A stretch of 6,438 bases of DNA from assembly GCA_965652545.1 (NCBI GenBank), contig CBFGWV010000279.1, forward strand, positions 1-6,438. Direction: 5' to 3'. The translations under genes and the position numbers were made by a program. Within the stretch, counting starts at the first letter, position 1. Each line of letters opens with the position of its first letter. Source of the stretch: CBFGWV01 sp965652545 (GTDB lineage: Bacteria; Pseudomonadota; Gammaproteobacteria; Competibacterales; Competibacteraceae). Positions 1-6,433 of this stretch are shown here, in pieces. A model generated the notes under the pieces. The model was given only the letters and a program-made list of their open reading frames with translations. It did not search any database and was not told the origin of the DNA.

Positions 1-999
1 CAAATACCAATCCACCGTCTTCCGAATCCCGCTCTCAAACGTCTCCACCGGCCGCCACCCCAGTTCCTTATCCATCTTCCCCGGGTCGATCGCATACCGC
101 CAATCATGCCCCGGCCGGTCTTTCACGAACTGGATCAGCTCGGCATGGGGCTTGTCGGTCGGCCGGCGCTCGTCCAGCAACTCACAGATCAGCCGCGCGA
201 TGTCGATGTTCGCCCATTCGTTGTCCCCGCCGATGTTGTAAACCTCGCCCACGCGCCCGTTGCGCAGGACGGTGTCGATGCCGCGGCAGTGGTCGGCGAC
301 GTACAGCCAGTCGCGAATGTTGCTGCCATCGCCATAGACGGGGATAGGCTCGCCGGCCAGGGCTTTGCGGATGACGGTGGGGATGAATTTCTCGGCGTGC
401 TGGTAGGGGCCGTAGTTGTTGGAGCAGTTGGTGGTGGTGACGGGCAGGCCGTAGGTGTGGTGGTAGGCGCGCACCAAGTGGTCGGACCCTGCCTTGGTGG
501 CGGAATAGGGTGAGTTGGGGGCGTACGGGGTGGTTTCGGTGAACGCCGGGTCTTCCGGGCGCAAGGTGCCGTAGACCTCGTCGGTGGATATATGGTGAAA
601 GCGCACGGCCTCCAGGGGCCAGGCCTTGCCGTCCAGCCAGTATCGCTTGGCGGCGTCCAGCAAGGCGAAGGTGCCGACGACATTGGTGTGGACGAAGGCG
701 GCGGGGCCGGTGATGGAGCGGTCGACATGGCTTTCGGCGGCAAAGTGCACGACGGTGTCGATCTGGTGCTCGTGCATGAGCTGGTTGACCAGCGGGCTGT
801 CGGCGATGTCGCCGGCGATGAACTCGTGCCGGTGAGGGTCGGGCAGGTGGTGCAGGTTGTCCAGCGAGCCGGCGTAGGTGAGCAGGTCCAGGTTGATGAT
901 GTGGACCTGCGGGTCGGTGGCCAGCAGGTGATGGACGAAGTTGGCACCGATGAAACCGGCGCCGCCGGTCACCAGGACGCGCTTGGGCTGATGGGGCAT
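1..999 (-). CDS. rfbB: dTDP-glucose 4,6-dehydratase, 3' end outside the window (partial)
   Basis: This NAD-dependent short-chain dehydrogenase/reductase enzyme converts dTDP-glucose to dTDP-4-keto-6-deoxyglucose, the second step toward dTDP-L-rhamnose and related deoxysugars of O-antigen or exopolysaccharide; it is cytoplasmic. The frame is open for 333 codons from the ATG at 999 to base 1 with no stop; family members usually have about 350-360 residues, so only a short C-terminal tail is missing. Visible motifs are the Rossmann loop TGGAGFIG (11-18), the catalytic Thr-Asp-Glu at 139-141 in HISTDEVYG, the YxxxK pair Tyr165/Lys169, the NNYGPYQ substrate loop (194-200) and the DRPGHDWRY block (294-302) typical of this subfamily. 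The ATG is preceded on its strand by GGAAG at 1013-1009, nine bases away. It lies 58 bases downstream of the kinase-peptidase-lyase fusion gene, with no obvious terminator or strong promoter between them, so co-transcription is possible. Deoxysugar genes such as rfbA, rfbC or rfbD may continue past the left edge, but this cannot be seen. Family assignment is very secure; rffG is the alternative name for a paralogue. Confidence 0.96.
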   Translation of the reverse strand, partial: MPHQPKRVLVTGGAGFIGANFVHHLLATDPQVHIINLDLLTYAGSLDNLHHLPDPHRHEFIAGDIADSPLVNQLMHEHQIDTVVHFAAESHVDRSITGPAAFVHTNVVGTFALLDAAKRYWLDGKAWPLEAVRFHHISTDEVYGTLRPEDPAFTETTPYAPNSPYSATKAGSDHLVRAYHHTYGLPVTTTNCSNNYGPYQHAEKFIPTVIRKALAGEPIPVYGDGSNIRDWLYVADHCRGIDTVLRNGRVGEVYNIGGDNEWANIDIARLICELLDERRPTDKPHAELIQFVKDRPGHDWRYAIDPGKMDKELGWRPVETFESGIRKTVDWYL

Positions 1000-1057
1000 G
1001 GGTCGTGGCTTCCGTGTGTTCTATGGGGCGAAGGGTTGGACAGCGACGGGCGGCCTG

Positions 1058-4000
1058 TCAACTGTTCATGCGCCGCAGTGCGGGCTCGGCCAGGATGCGG
1101 TCCATGGTGGCCAGCAGGTGCTCGGCATTCTCCAGGGTGAAGGGCAGGGGCGGGCGGATCTTCAGCACGTTGTCGTGCGGCCCGTCGGTGCCGACCAGGA
1201 TGCGCTCGTCGCGCAGGCGGTTCTTGAGGTGGCCGGCGGCGCGCGTGGCTGGGGCGAGGCTGTCGTGGTCCTGCACCAGCTCCACGCCCAGGAAGAGCCC
1301 CACGCCGCGTACGTCGCCAATGACGGCGTGACGCGCCTTGAGCTCGGCCAGCCCGGCAAGCAGCGCATCGCCGACGGCGGCGGCGTTGGCTTGCAGGCCT
1401 TCGCGGTCCAGCACCTCCAGCACGGCCAGTCCCGCGGCGCAGGAGACGGGGTTGCCGCCAAAGGTGCTGAAGAACTCCATGCCGGTGTCGAAGGCCCGCG
1501 CGATCGCCGGGGTGGTCACGAGCGCGGCCAGCGGGTGGCCGTTGCCGATGGGTTTGCCCAGCACGACGATGTCCGGGACCACGTCCTGACGCTCGAAACC
1601 CCAGAACTGGTGCCCCAGCCGCCCCAGGCCGGTCTGCACCTCATCGGCGATGCACACGCCGCCGGCCTCGCGCACGGCCTCGTACACCGGGGCGAGAAAG
1701 CCGGCCGGCGGGACGATCTGCCCGCCCACGCTGGGCAGGGACTCGGCGATGTACCCGGCCACCGGCCGCTCCAGGGCCTGGATGATGGCGACGGTGTCCT
1801 CGGCATAGCGGGCACCGGCGTCCGGCCCGCGATGCGCGCCGCGGTAGGTGTCGGGGATGGGCGTCACGTGCACCCAGCCGGGTGTGCCCTGGCCGCCGGG
1901 GCCGTTGTGCTTGTACGGGCTGATGTCGATCAGTGCCGAGGTGTGACCGTGATAGGCCTGGTCCATGACGACCATGTCGTGGTTGCCGGTGGCCGCGCGC
2001 GCCAGGCGCAGGGCCAGTTCGTTGGCCTCGCTGGCGGAGTTGAGGAAAAAGCACACCGACAGTGGCGCCGGCAGGCGGGCGGTCAGCGCCTCGGCGTAAC
2101 GCAGCACGGTCTCGTGCAGGTAACGGGTATTGGTGTTGAGCACCGCCATCTGCCGGGTGACGGCCTCGACCACCGCCGGGTGGCTGTGGCCGACGTGCGG
2201 CACGTTGTTGTAGGCATCGAGGTAGGCCTGGCCCTGGGCGTCGTATAGGTACTGGCGCCAGCCGCGGCGGACATGCACGGGTTTGCGGTAGGACAGACGC
2301 ACGCTGGGCCCCAGGCGCTCGCCCCGTTCGGCCAGCAGGGCCTCGTCGCTGGGCTGGGGCGCCGCCAGTCGTTCGTCGGCCAGGTTGATCAGCGCCGCCG
2401 GGTTGGGGCACAGGCGGCTGAAGGCGAGCGCCTCGGCCGGGAAGGCCACACCCGGTGCCGCGGACGGGTCGGCCAGCGGGGCGATGACCAGTTGCAGGTG
2501 CACATGCGGCGGCCAGTCGACGTTCTCCGCCGGCGTGCCCATGCGCGCGAACATCTGTCCGGCGGCTACCGTATCGCCGGCCTTTAGCCCGGCGATGGAC
2601 TCGGCCGACAAATGGCCGTACAGCGTCCAGAACGGTGTCAGCCCCGGCGGCTGGTGGCGCAGCACCACGACCGGGCCGTAGTCCTGGCGCACGTCGCGCC
2701 GGTCGACCAGCATCACCTCGCCGGCCAGCGGGGCGTGCACCGGCGTGCCGGCCGGGGCGAACACGTCCACCCCCAGGTGCACGGTGCGGCGGTCATCGGT
2801 CTCGCGCGGGCCGCGGCGGAAGAAGTGCTCGGTGTAGATCATCCGCGCTTCGTTGTAATAGCCAATGCCCACGCGTTGGCCGTGCTCGGCCAGCAGGGCG
2901 TCGATGCGCGCGCCCAACCGTTGTGCATCCAATGCGAGGTCATCGCCGGCGGTCAGGTGCGAGCCCACGGACAGGTCGACCATGACGGCCGCATCCATGG
3001 CTGCCTGGCTGCCCAGCAGCGGGGCGAAACGGCCGCGCTGGCTGCGGATCCACTCCAGCGTCGCGGCCTGGTCCTCGAGCAACGGCCGTCCGCAGGCCGA
3101 CGCGAGGCGGGCCAGGGCCACCTGGGGTTCGACACGGTGTAGGGCGGTGAGCACCTGCCAGCCCTGGTCCTCGCTGACGGTGACGTAGGCATCGTCGGGT
3201 TTGAGCTGTTTTTGCACCGCCGCGTTGGTCACCGACACGGCCAGGCGCATCAGCATCATGGGGAAGAGCGCGGCGATCTCGTCGTCGCGCAGCGGGTTCT
3301 CGCGGTCGTAGCCGGCGGCCAGGGTACACAGGGCGCCCAGCGGGTCGGCCTGGCCGAAGGCGGCGTAGGCCCCGGCGATGGCCAGCTCCGCGATGCGGCT
3401 GCTGTGCAAGGCATCGCCAAAGTCGATCAGCCCGCTGATGCGCGGTGTGCCGTCCTCGGCGGTGGCCACCAGCAGGTTGTAGTCGTTGGCGTCGTTATGG
3501 ATGACCTGGGCGGGCAAGGTGTCGAGCCGTGGCTGTACCTCGCGCTCGAAGCGGCCGATGACGGCCTCCACGATAGCGCGGCGGCCGGGGTCGGCGATGG
3601 CCGTCAACGCATCGGCGATCCAAAGCGGATGGCGCAGATCCCATTTCAGTTCGCGCTCGGCGGCCGGGTGGGTGAAGTCGGCCAGGGCCTTGTCGGCCAC
3701 CGCCAGCACCCGGCCCAGGTCGTCCAGCAGGGCGGCGGTGTGCGGCGGAGTGTGGGCGTACAAGTCGCCCGGCAGGTAGCTGAGCAGCCACACCAGCCGC
3801 GCCTCGCCGTCGATCTCCACCGTCAGCACCGGCTTGCCCGAGGGGGCGCGGATGACGTGTTGCACCGGCAAGGCAGGCGCCCGCGCGGCCAGGTGCTCCA
3901 GCACGGCGACCTGCATGGCCAGCGCTTCGGCATCGCAGCCGGCATGCATGATCTTGAGCAGCACCGTGCGGCCATCGGCGGTGTCGATGCGGACGTTACG

Positions 4001-4084
4001 GTCGTACTCGCCGGGCAGGGGGGCCAGGCTCAGCGGCTCCAGGCCGTAGTGGTCGCGGACGATGGATTCGAGCGCTGCGGACAT
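1058..4084 (-). CDS. Three-module fusion: APH/hydroxylysine-kinase-like kinase, M23 zinc peptidase domain, class III aminotransferase-fold phospho-lyase
   Basis: This single uninterrupted protein of 1008 residues carries three modules. Residues about 1-330 form an APH/choline-kinase-type kinase: Lys44 is the probable ATP lysine, the catalytic loop is HNDANDYN (His196, Asp198, Asn203), and the metal-binding Asp221 lies in IDFGD. Residues about 400-540 form an M23/LytM domain: HLGVD (His436, Asp440), YGH (His491) and HVH (His527, His529) preserve the usual zinc and catalytic set. Residues about 580-1008 form a class III PLP enzyme: NSASEANE (682-689), AYHGHT (710-715), DEVQTG (Asp814, Gln817), the Schiff-base Lys844 in GKPIGNGHP, TFGGNP, and KIRPPLPF near the C-terminus. 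The GKPIGNGHP, AYHGHTSA and ISPYK blocks point to the ETNPPL/PHYKPL (AGXT2L) phospho-lyases rather than ordinary transaminases. The inferred role is phosphorylation of an amino alcohol such as ethanolamine or hydroxylysine, then elimination to an aldehyde, ammonia and phosphate; the true substrate is unknown. No signal peptide or membrane segment is seen, so it should be cytoplasmic, which is odd for an M23 domain. The ATG at 4084 was chosen over an upstream in-frame TTG at 4117 because GAGG stands seven bases before it. Domain calls are sure; function is tentative. Confidence 0.93.
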   Translation of the reverse strand: MSAALESIVRDHYGLEPLSLAPLPGEYDRNVRIDTADGRTVLLKIMHAGCDAEALAMQVAVLEHLAARAPALPVQHVIRAPSGKPVLTVEIDGEARLVWLLSYLPGDLYAHTPPHTAALLDDLGRVLAVADKALADFTHPAAERELKWDLRHPLWIADALTAIADPGRRAIVEAVIGRFEREVQPRLDTLPAQVIHNDANDYNLLVATAEDGTPRISGLIDFGDALHSSRIAELAIAGAYAAFGQADPLGALCTLAAGYDRENPLRDDEIAALFPMMLMRLAVSVTNAAVQKQLKPDDAYVTVSEDQGWQVLTALHRVEPQVALARLASACGRPLLEDQAATLEWIRSQRGRFAPLLGSQAAMDAAVMVDLSVGSHLTAGDDLALDAQRLGARIDALLAEHGQRVGIGYYNEARMIYTEHFFRRGPRETDDRRTVHLGVDVFAPAGTPVHAPLAGEVMLVDRRDVRQDYGPVVVLRHQPPGLTPFWTLYGHLSAESIAGLKAGDTVAAGQMFARMGTPAENVDWPPHVHLQLVIAPLADPSAAPGVAFPAEALAFSRLCPNPAALINLADERLAAPQPSDEALLAERGERLGPSVRLSYRKPVHVRRGWRQYLYDAQGQAYLDAYNNVPHVGHSHPAVVEAVTRQMAVLNTNTRYLHETVLRYAEALTARLPAPLSVCFFLNSASEANELALRLARAATGNHDMVVMDQAYHGHTSALIDISPYKHNGPGGQGTPGWVHVTPIPDTYRGAHRGPDAGARYAEDTVAIIQALERPVAGYIAESLPSVGGQIVPPAGFLAPVYEAVREAGGVCIADEVQTGLGRLGHQFWGFERQDVVPDIVVLGKPIGNGHPLAALVTTPAIARAFDTGMEFFSTFGGNPVSCAAGLAVLEVLDREGLQANAAAVGDALLAGLAELKARHAVIGDVRGVGLFLGVELVQDHDSLAPATRAAGHLKNRLRDERILVGTDGPHDNVLKIRPPLPFTLENAEHLLATMDRILAEPALRRMNS

Positions 4085-4091
4085 GCGAAGA

Positions 4092-4095
4092 CCTC
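4092..4095 (-). promoter_or_regulatory. Ribosome binding site that decides the start of the fusion gene
   Basis: On the minus strand this reads GAGG and sits seven bases before the ATG at 4084. The frame also extends upstream to a TTG at 4117, which would add eleven residues (rich in Pro, Arg and His), but that TTG has no comparable purine-rich element in front of it and lies only about five bases after the likely transcription start from the -10-like box at 4129-4134. The ATG also begins directly with the sequence expected at the start of a kinase domain. Confidence 0.7.
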
Positions 4096-4128
4096 GGGGC
4101 GGCAATGGGCTGTGCAAATGCGGCGCTC

Positions 4129-4134
4129 ACTATA
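4129..4134 (-). promoter_or_regulatory. Possible -10 box for the fusion gene, inside a small palindrome
   Basis: On the minus strand this reads TATAGT, one base from the sigma-70 consensus TATAAT, in an otherwise very GC-rich stretch. Transcription would start near 4122, giving a leader of roughly 38 bases before the ATG at 4084. No good TTGACA-like -35 hexamer is found 16-18 bases upstream, so the promoter is either weak, dependent on an activator, or not real. The box overlaps an inverted repeat, GCGCT (4123-4127) and AGCGC (4134-4138) around a six-base centre, which could be a short operator or chance. Confidence 0.3.
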
Positions 4135-4171
4135 GCGCGGGCGTCCGTTCGCTGGCGCATGGACGGTTTTT

Positions 4172-4200
4172 CAGGTATCCCTTGCGCTTTTTCGCACCTG
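4172..4200 (+). other. Bulged stem-loop immediately before the bioB ribosome binding site
   Basis: CAGG (4172-4175) can pair with CCTG (4197-4200), and TGCG (4183-4186) with CGCA (4193-4196). The loop is CTTTTT and there is a seven-base bulge on the left arm. The structure ends one base before the GGAG (4202-4205) that serves bioB. If transcribed, it could affect access of the ribosome to bioB. It is too weak to be a convincing terminator, it matches no riboswitch known to the annotator, and it may be coincidental. Confidence 0.25.
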
Positions 4201-4213
4201 TGGAGCCGCCCCC

Positions 4214-5182
4214 ATGAATGCCATAGCCGACGTGTCCGCCACGCCCTGGACCCTGGAGCGGGCACAGGCGATTTATAACCAGCCGTTCGCGGACCTGTTG
4301 TACACCGCGCAGACCGTGCACCGTCGGCACTTCGATGCCAACGCGGTGCAGAAGAGCCGGTTGGTGAACATCAAAACCGGCGGCTGCCCGGAGGACTGTG
4401 GCTATTGCAGCCAGTCCGCCAAGCATGATTCCGGCCTCAAGGCGAGCAAGCGCATGGCGGTCGAGGACGTGCTGGCCGAGGCCCGCGCCGCGCGCGCCGA
4501 GGGGGCGACCCGCTATTGCATGGGCGCGGCCTGGCGCAGCCCCAAGCCGCGCGACATGCCGGCGCTGGTGGAGATGATCCGCGAGGTCAAGGCCCTCGGC
4601 CTGGAGACCTGTCTTACCGCCGGCATGCTCGATGGCGAGCAGGCGCAGGTGCTCAAGGCCGCGGGGCTGGACTACTACAACCACAACGTCGACACCTCCG
4701 AGCGCTTCTATCCTGAGGTGATCACCACGCGTACTTTCCAGGACCGTCTGGACACGCTGGCCGAGGTACGTGCGGCGGGGTTGAAGCAGTGCTGCGGCGG
4801 CATCCTGGGCTTGGGCGAGACGGTGGACGACCGTCTGGACATGCTGGTCACCCTGGCCAACCTGCCGACTCCGCCTGAGAGCGTGCCGTTGAACCAGCTC
4901 GTGCCCATCCCCGGCACGCCGATGGCCGGGGTCGACCCGGTGGACGCCATCGACTTCGTCCGTACCGTCGCCACGGCGCGCATCCTCATGCCCACCTCGG
5001 TGCTGCGCCTGGCTGCCGGACGCAATGCACTGTCGGACGCCGAACAGGCGTTGTGCTTCCTGGCCGGGGCGAACTCCATCTTCATCGGCGATCGCCTGCT
5101 CACCACCGACAACAACGGTGAGGACCGCGACAGCCAGTTGTTCGCGCGCCTGGGGCTGACGCCCGCCGCTGCCGACGCATGA
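4214..5182 (+). CDS. bioB: Biotin synthase (radical SAM)
   Basis: BioB catalyses the last step of biotin synthesis, inserting sulfur into dethiobiotin using S-adenosylmethionine radicals; it is a cytoplasmic homodimer with two iron-sulfur clusters. The 322-residue protein has the radical-SAM CxxxCxxC motif at Cys58, Cys62 and Cys65 for the 4Fe-4S cluster. The 2Fe-2S ligands expected from the E. coli enzyme are all present at a constant offset of five residues: Cys102, Cys133, Cys193 and Arg265. The YNHNVDTS block (155-162) is also typical. The C-terminus stops soon after RDSQLFARLGL, so it lacks the longer tail of the 346-residue E. coli protein; such short tails are common in other BioB lineages. 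The start ATG is preceded by GGAG at 4202-4205 with eight bases of spacing. The stop codon overlaps the bioF start (ATGA), so the two are one operon. The identification is secure. Confidence 0.98.
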   Translation: MNAIADVSATPWTLERAQAIYNQPFADLLYTAQTVHRRHFDANAVQKSRLVNIKTGGCPEDCGYCSQSAKHDSGLKASKRMAVEDVLAEARAARAEGATRYCMGAAWRSPKPRDMPALVEMIREVKALGLETCLTAGMLDGEQAQVLKAAGLDYYNHNVDTSERFYPEVITTRTFQDRLDTLAEVRAAGLKQCCGGILGLGETVDDRLDMLVTLANLPTPPESVPLNQLVPIPGTPMAGVDPVDAIDFVRTVATARILMPTSVLRLAAGRNALSDAEQALCFLAGANSIFIGDRLLTTDNNGEDRDSQLFARLGLTPAAADA

Positions 5183-6315
5183 GTCGGCTGGCGCGCTACC
5201 GGGACGAACTGGCCGCGCTGGATGCGGCGGGGCGTCGGCGCGCGCTGAGCCTGCCCGGCGGGCTCGATTTCGCTTCCAACGATTACCTGGCGCTGGGGCG
5301 GCATCCGCGTCTGGCGCAGGCGGTGACCACGGCCCTGGCCGCCGGCACGCCGGTAGGCGCGGGGGCGTCGCGGCTGCTGCGCGGGCATCACGATGCGCAT
5401 GCGGCGCTGGAACGGGCGGCCGCCGTTTTTTTTGGTGTGCCGGCGGCCTTGTACCTGGCCAACGGGTTCGCGGCCAACCAGGCGATCTGGTCGGCACTGC
5501 CCCGTGTCGGCGATGCGGTGGTCTTCGATGCCTTGTCGCACGCCAGCACGCGGACGGGGTTGACCGCGGGCGCAGCGCGTGCGCTGAAGGCCGCGCACAA
5601 CGACCCCCAGGCCATGGACGATGCCCTGACCCGCTGGCGCGCCGGTGGCGGCAAGGGGCAGGCCTGGCTGGCGGTGGAGTCGGTGTACAGCATGGATGGC
5701 GACACGGCCCCCATCGACGCGTTGATGGACGTGGCCGAGCGGCACGATGCCTGGCTGGTAGTGGATGAGGCCCACGCCACCGGTGTGCTCGGTACCGGCG
5801 GGCGCGGGCTGACCCACGGCCATGCGGATAACGACCGGCTGATCGCCTTGCACACCTGCGGCAAGGCCTTGGGTGTGGTCGGCGGGCTGGTCACGGGGCC
5901 GGCGGTCATCATCGATACACTGATCAACACGGCGCGGCCGTTCATCTACTCCACCGCGCCCTCGCCGTTACTCGCCGCCGCCGTCACGACCGCGCTCGAG
6001 CTGGCCGCCGACGCGGACGAGGCGCGTAGCGCGCTGCAACGTCGGGTGGCGCGGCTGGCCGCGGGACTGGCGGCGCTGGGTCTGCCGGCCAGCGGCAGCC
6101 ATATCGCCCCGGTAATTCTCGGCGCGGACGAACGGGCGGTCCAAGCCGCCACCGCCTTGCAGGCGGGCGGTTTCGACGTGCGCGCCGTACGCCCCCCGAC
6201 CGTGGCCGAGGGTACGGCGAGGCTGCGGATTTCTGTCACGCTGAATGTCTCTGAACAGGATGTGGACGACTTGCTCGCGGCGTTGGGGCGGGTGATTGAG
6301 GGGTGTCAGCCGTGA
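5179..6315 (+). CDS. bioF: 8-amino-7-oxononanoate synthase (KAPA synthase)
   Basis: BioF is a PLP-dependent alpha-oxoamine synthase that condenses pimeloyl-ACP (or pimeloyl-CoA) with L-alanine, releasing CO2, to give 8-amino-7-oxononanoate, the first committed ring precursor of biotin. The 378-residue length is close to the family norm of about 385. Motifs are FASNDYLALG (31-40) near the N-terminus, His121 in LSHAS (PLP stacking), ESVYSMDGD (167-175), the PLP-binding Asp196 and His199 in VVDEAHATG, and the Schiff-base Lys229 in HTCGKALG. A related KBL-type or serine palmitoyltransferase-type enzyme is conceivable by fold, but position directly after bioB decides for BioF. The ATG overlaps the bioB stop by four bases and no clear Shine-Dalgarno sequence precedes it, so translational coupling to bioB is likely. 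The gene contains an eight-T run (5426-5433) that stands out in this GC-rich background. The usual downstream partners bioH, bioC and bioD are not seen before the window ends. Confidence 0.97.
   Translation: MSRLARYRDELAALDAAGRRRALSLPGGLDFASNDYLALGRHPRLAQAVTTALAAGTPVGAGASRLLRGHHDAHAALERAAAVFFGVPAALYLANGFAANQAIWSALPRVGDAVVFDALSHASTRTGLTAGAARALKAAHNDPQAMDDALTRWRAGGGKGQAWLAVESVYSMDGDTAPIDALMDVAERHDAWLVVDEAHATGVLGTGGRGLTHGHADNDRLIALHTCGKALGVVGGLVTGPAVIIDTLINTARPFIYSTAPSPLLAAAVTTALELAADADEARSALQRRVARLAAGLAALGLPASGSHIAPVILGADERAVQAATALQAGGFDVRAVRPPTVAEGTARLRISVTLNVSEQDVDDLLAALGRVIEGCQP
5401..5433 (+). other. Terminator-like hairpin plus T8 tract inside bioF
   Basis: GCGGCG (5401-5406) can pair with CGCCGT (5421-5426, ending in a G-U pair) around a 14-base loop, and it leads directly into eight consecutive T residues (5426-5433). 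A ten-base palindrome GGCGGCCGCC (5415-5424) overlaps the right arm. The T run encodes part of Ala-Val-Phe-Phe-Gly in bioF. The arrangement resembles an intrinsic terminator or a slippage site but lies within a conserved coding region, so it may simply be a Phe-Phe codon pair after GC-rich codons. Confidence 0.3.
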
Positions 6316-6353
6316 GCCCATTGCCGGTCCAGAACACCGTTGCACACCAAGGC

Positions 6354-6415
6354 AGGAGCAACGCTTCCCCTGGGATGACGGTCCACCGCGCTAGGAGCAG
6401 CGCCTCCCCTGGGAT
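6354..6415 (+). repeat. Direct repeat pair, 23 bases, 39-base period, just after bioF
   Basis: Bases 6354-6376 and 6393-6415 match at 21 of 23 positions; the two differences are A/G at 6361/6400 and T/C at 6365/6404. Both begin AGGAGCA and end TCCCCTGGGAT. The unit recalls the family of extragenic repeats beginning GTAGGAGCGGC that are scattered between genes in Pseudomonas and Xanthomonas relatives, but this resemblance is from memory and not a database match. It begins 38 bases after the bioF stop. Whether more copies follow to the right cannot be seen. Confidence 0.7.
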
Positions 6416-6416
6416 C

Positions 6417-6433
6417 GCCGAGTTGTACTCGGC
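6417..6433 (+). repeat. Perfect 7-bp inverted repeat (hairpin) at the right edge
   Basis: GCCGAGT (6417-6423) and ACTCGGC (6427-6433) are perfect complements around a three-base TGT centre. The hairpin starts one base after the second direct-repeat unit ends, so it is probably part of the same extragenic element. No T-rich tract follows within the five bases left in the window, so a terminator role cannot be judged. Apart from these repeats, the 123 bases after bioF (6316-6438) show no recognisable gene. Confidence 0.6.

Larger units (their letters stand above)
4085..4213. promoter_or_regulatory. Divergent intergenic region between the fusion gene and bioB
   Basis: These 129 bases separate two genes read in opposite directions, so both promoters must lie here or inside the facing genes. 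A minus-strand -10-like hexamer and a bulged hairpin are described separately. A convincing -35/-10 pair for bioB was not found by eye. No long TTGTAAACC-type dyad, the BirA operator known from enteric bio operons, is present, nor is the TTATnnATAA-type BioR box of alphaproteobacteria. Biotin control of bioB is therefore not supported by what is visible. No small gene or RNA gene was recognised here. Confidence 0.6.

Noticed and set aside
189..947. Minus-strand open frame (252 codons) overlapping rfbB in another frame
   Set aside because: It is extremely rich in Pro, Thr and Ser, the mark of an out-of-frame reading of GC-rich coding DNA. The frame starting at 999 on the same strand encodes the complete dehydratase motifs.
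1000..1057. Independent promoter or terminator between the fusion gene and rfbB
   Set aside because: No hairpin followed by a T-run and no recognisable -35/-10 pair on the minus strand could be found in the 58 bases.
998..2248. Long open frame on the plus strand (416 codons) opposite the phospho-lyase module
   Set aside because: It lies entirely antisense to a domain with clear catalytic motifs. Its translation is dominated by Gly, Ala, Val and His and contains no recognisable domain, as expected of a shadow frame in GC-rich DNA.
3212..4135. Plus-strand open frame (307 codons) opposite the kinase module
   Set aside because: It is the reverse image of the kinase coding sequence; the Gly/Val/Gln-rich product shows no family resemblance.
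5415..5424. Ten-base palindrome GGCGGCCGCC in bioF as a protein binding site
   Set aside because: Short GC palindromes are common by chance in DNA of this composition, and it lies within coding sequence; only its position before the T8 tract made it worth mentioning.
4130..5497. Long minus-strand open frame (455 codons) opposite bioB and the start of bioF
   Set aside because: It is antisense to two securely identified enzymes, its translation is of low complexity, and it has no motif or convincing ribosome binding site.
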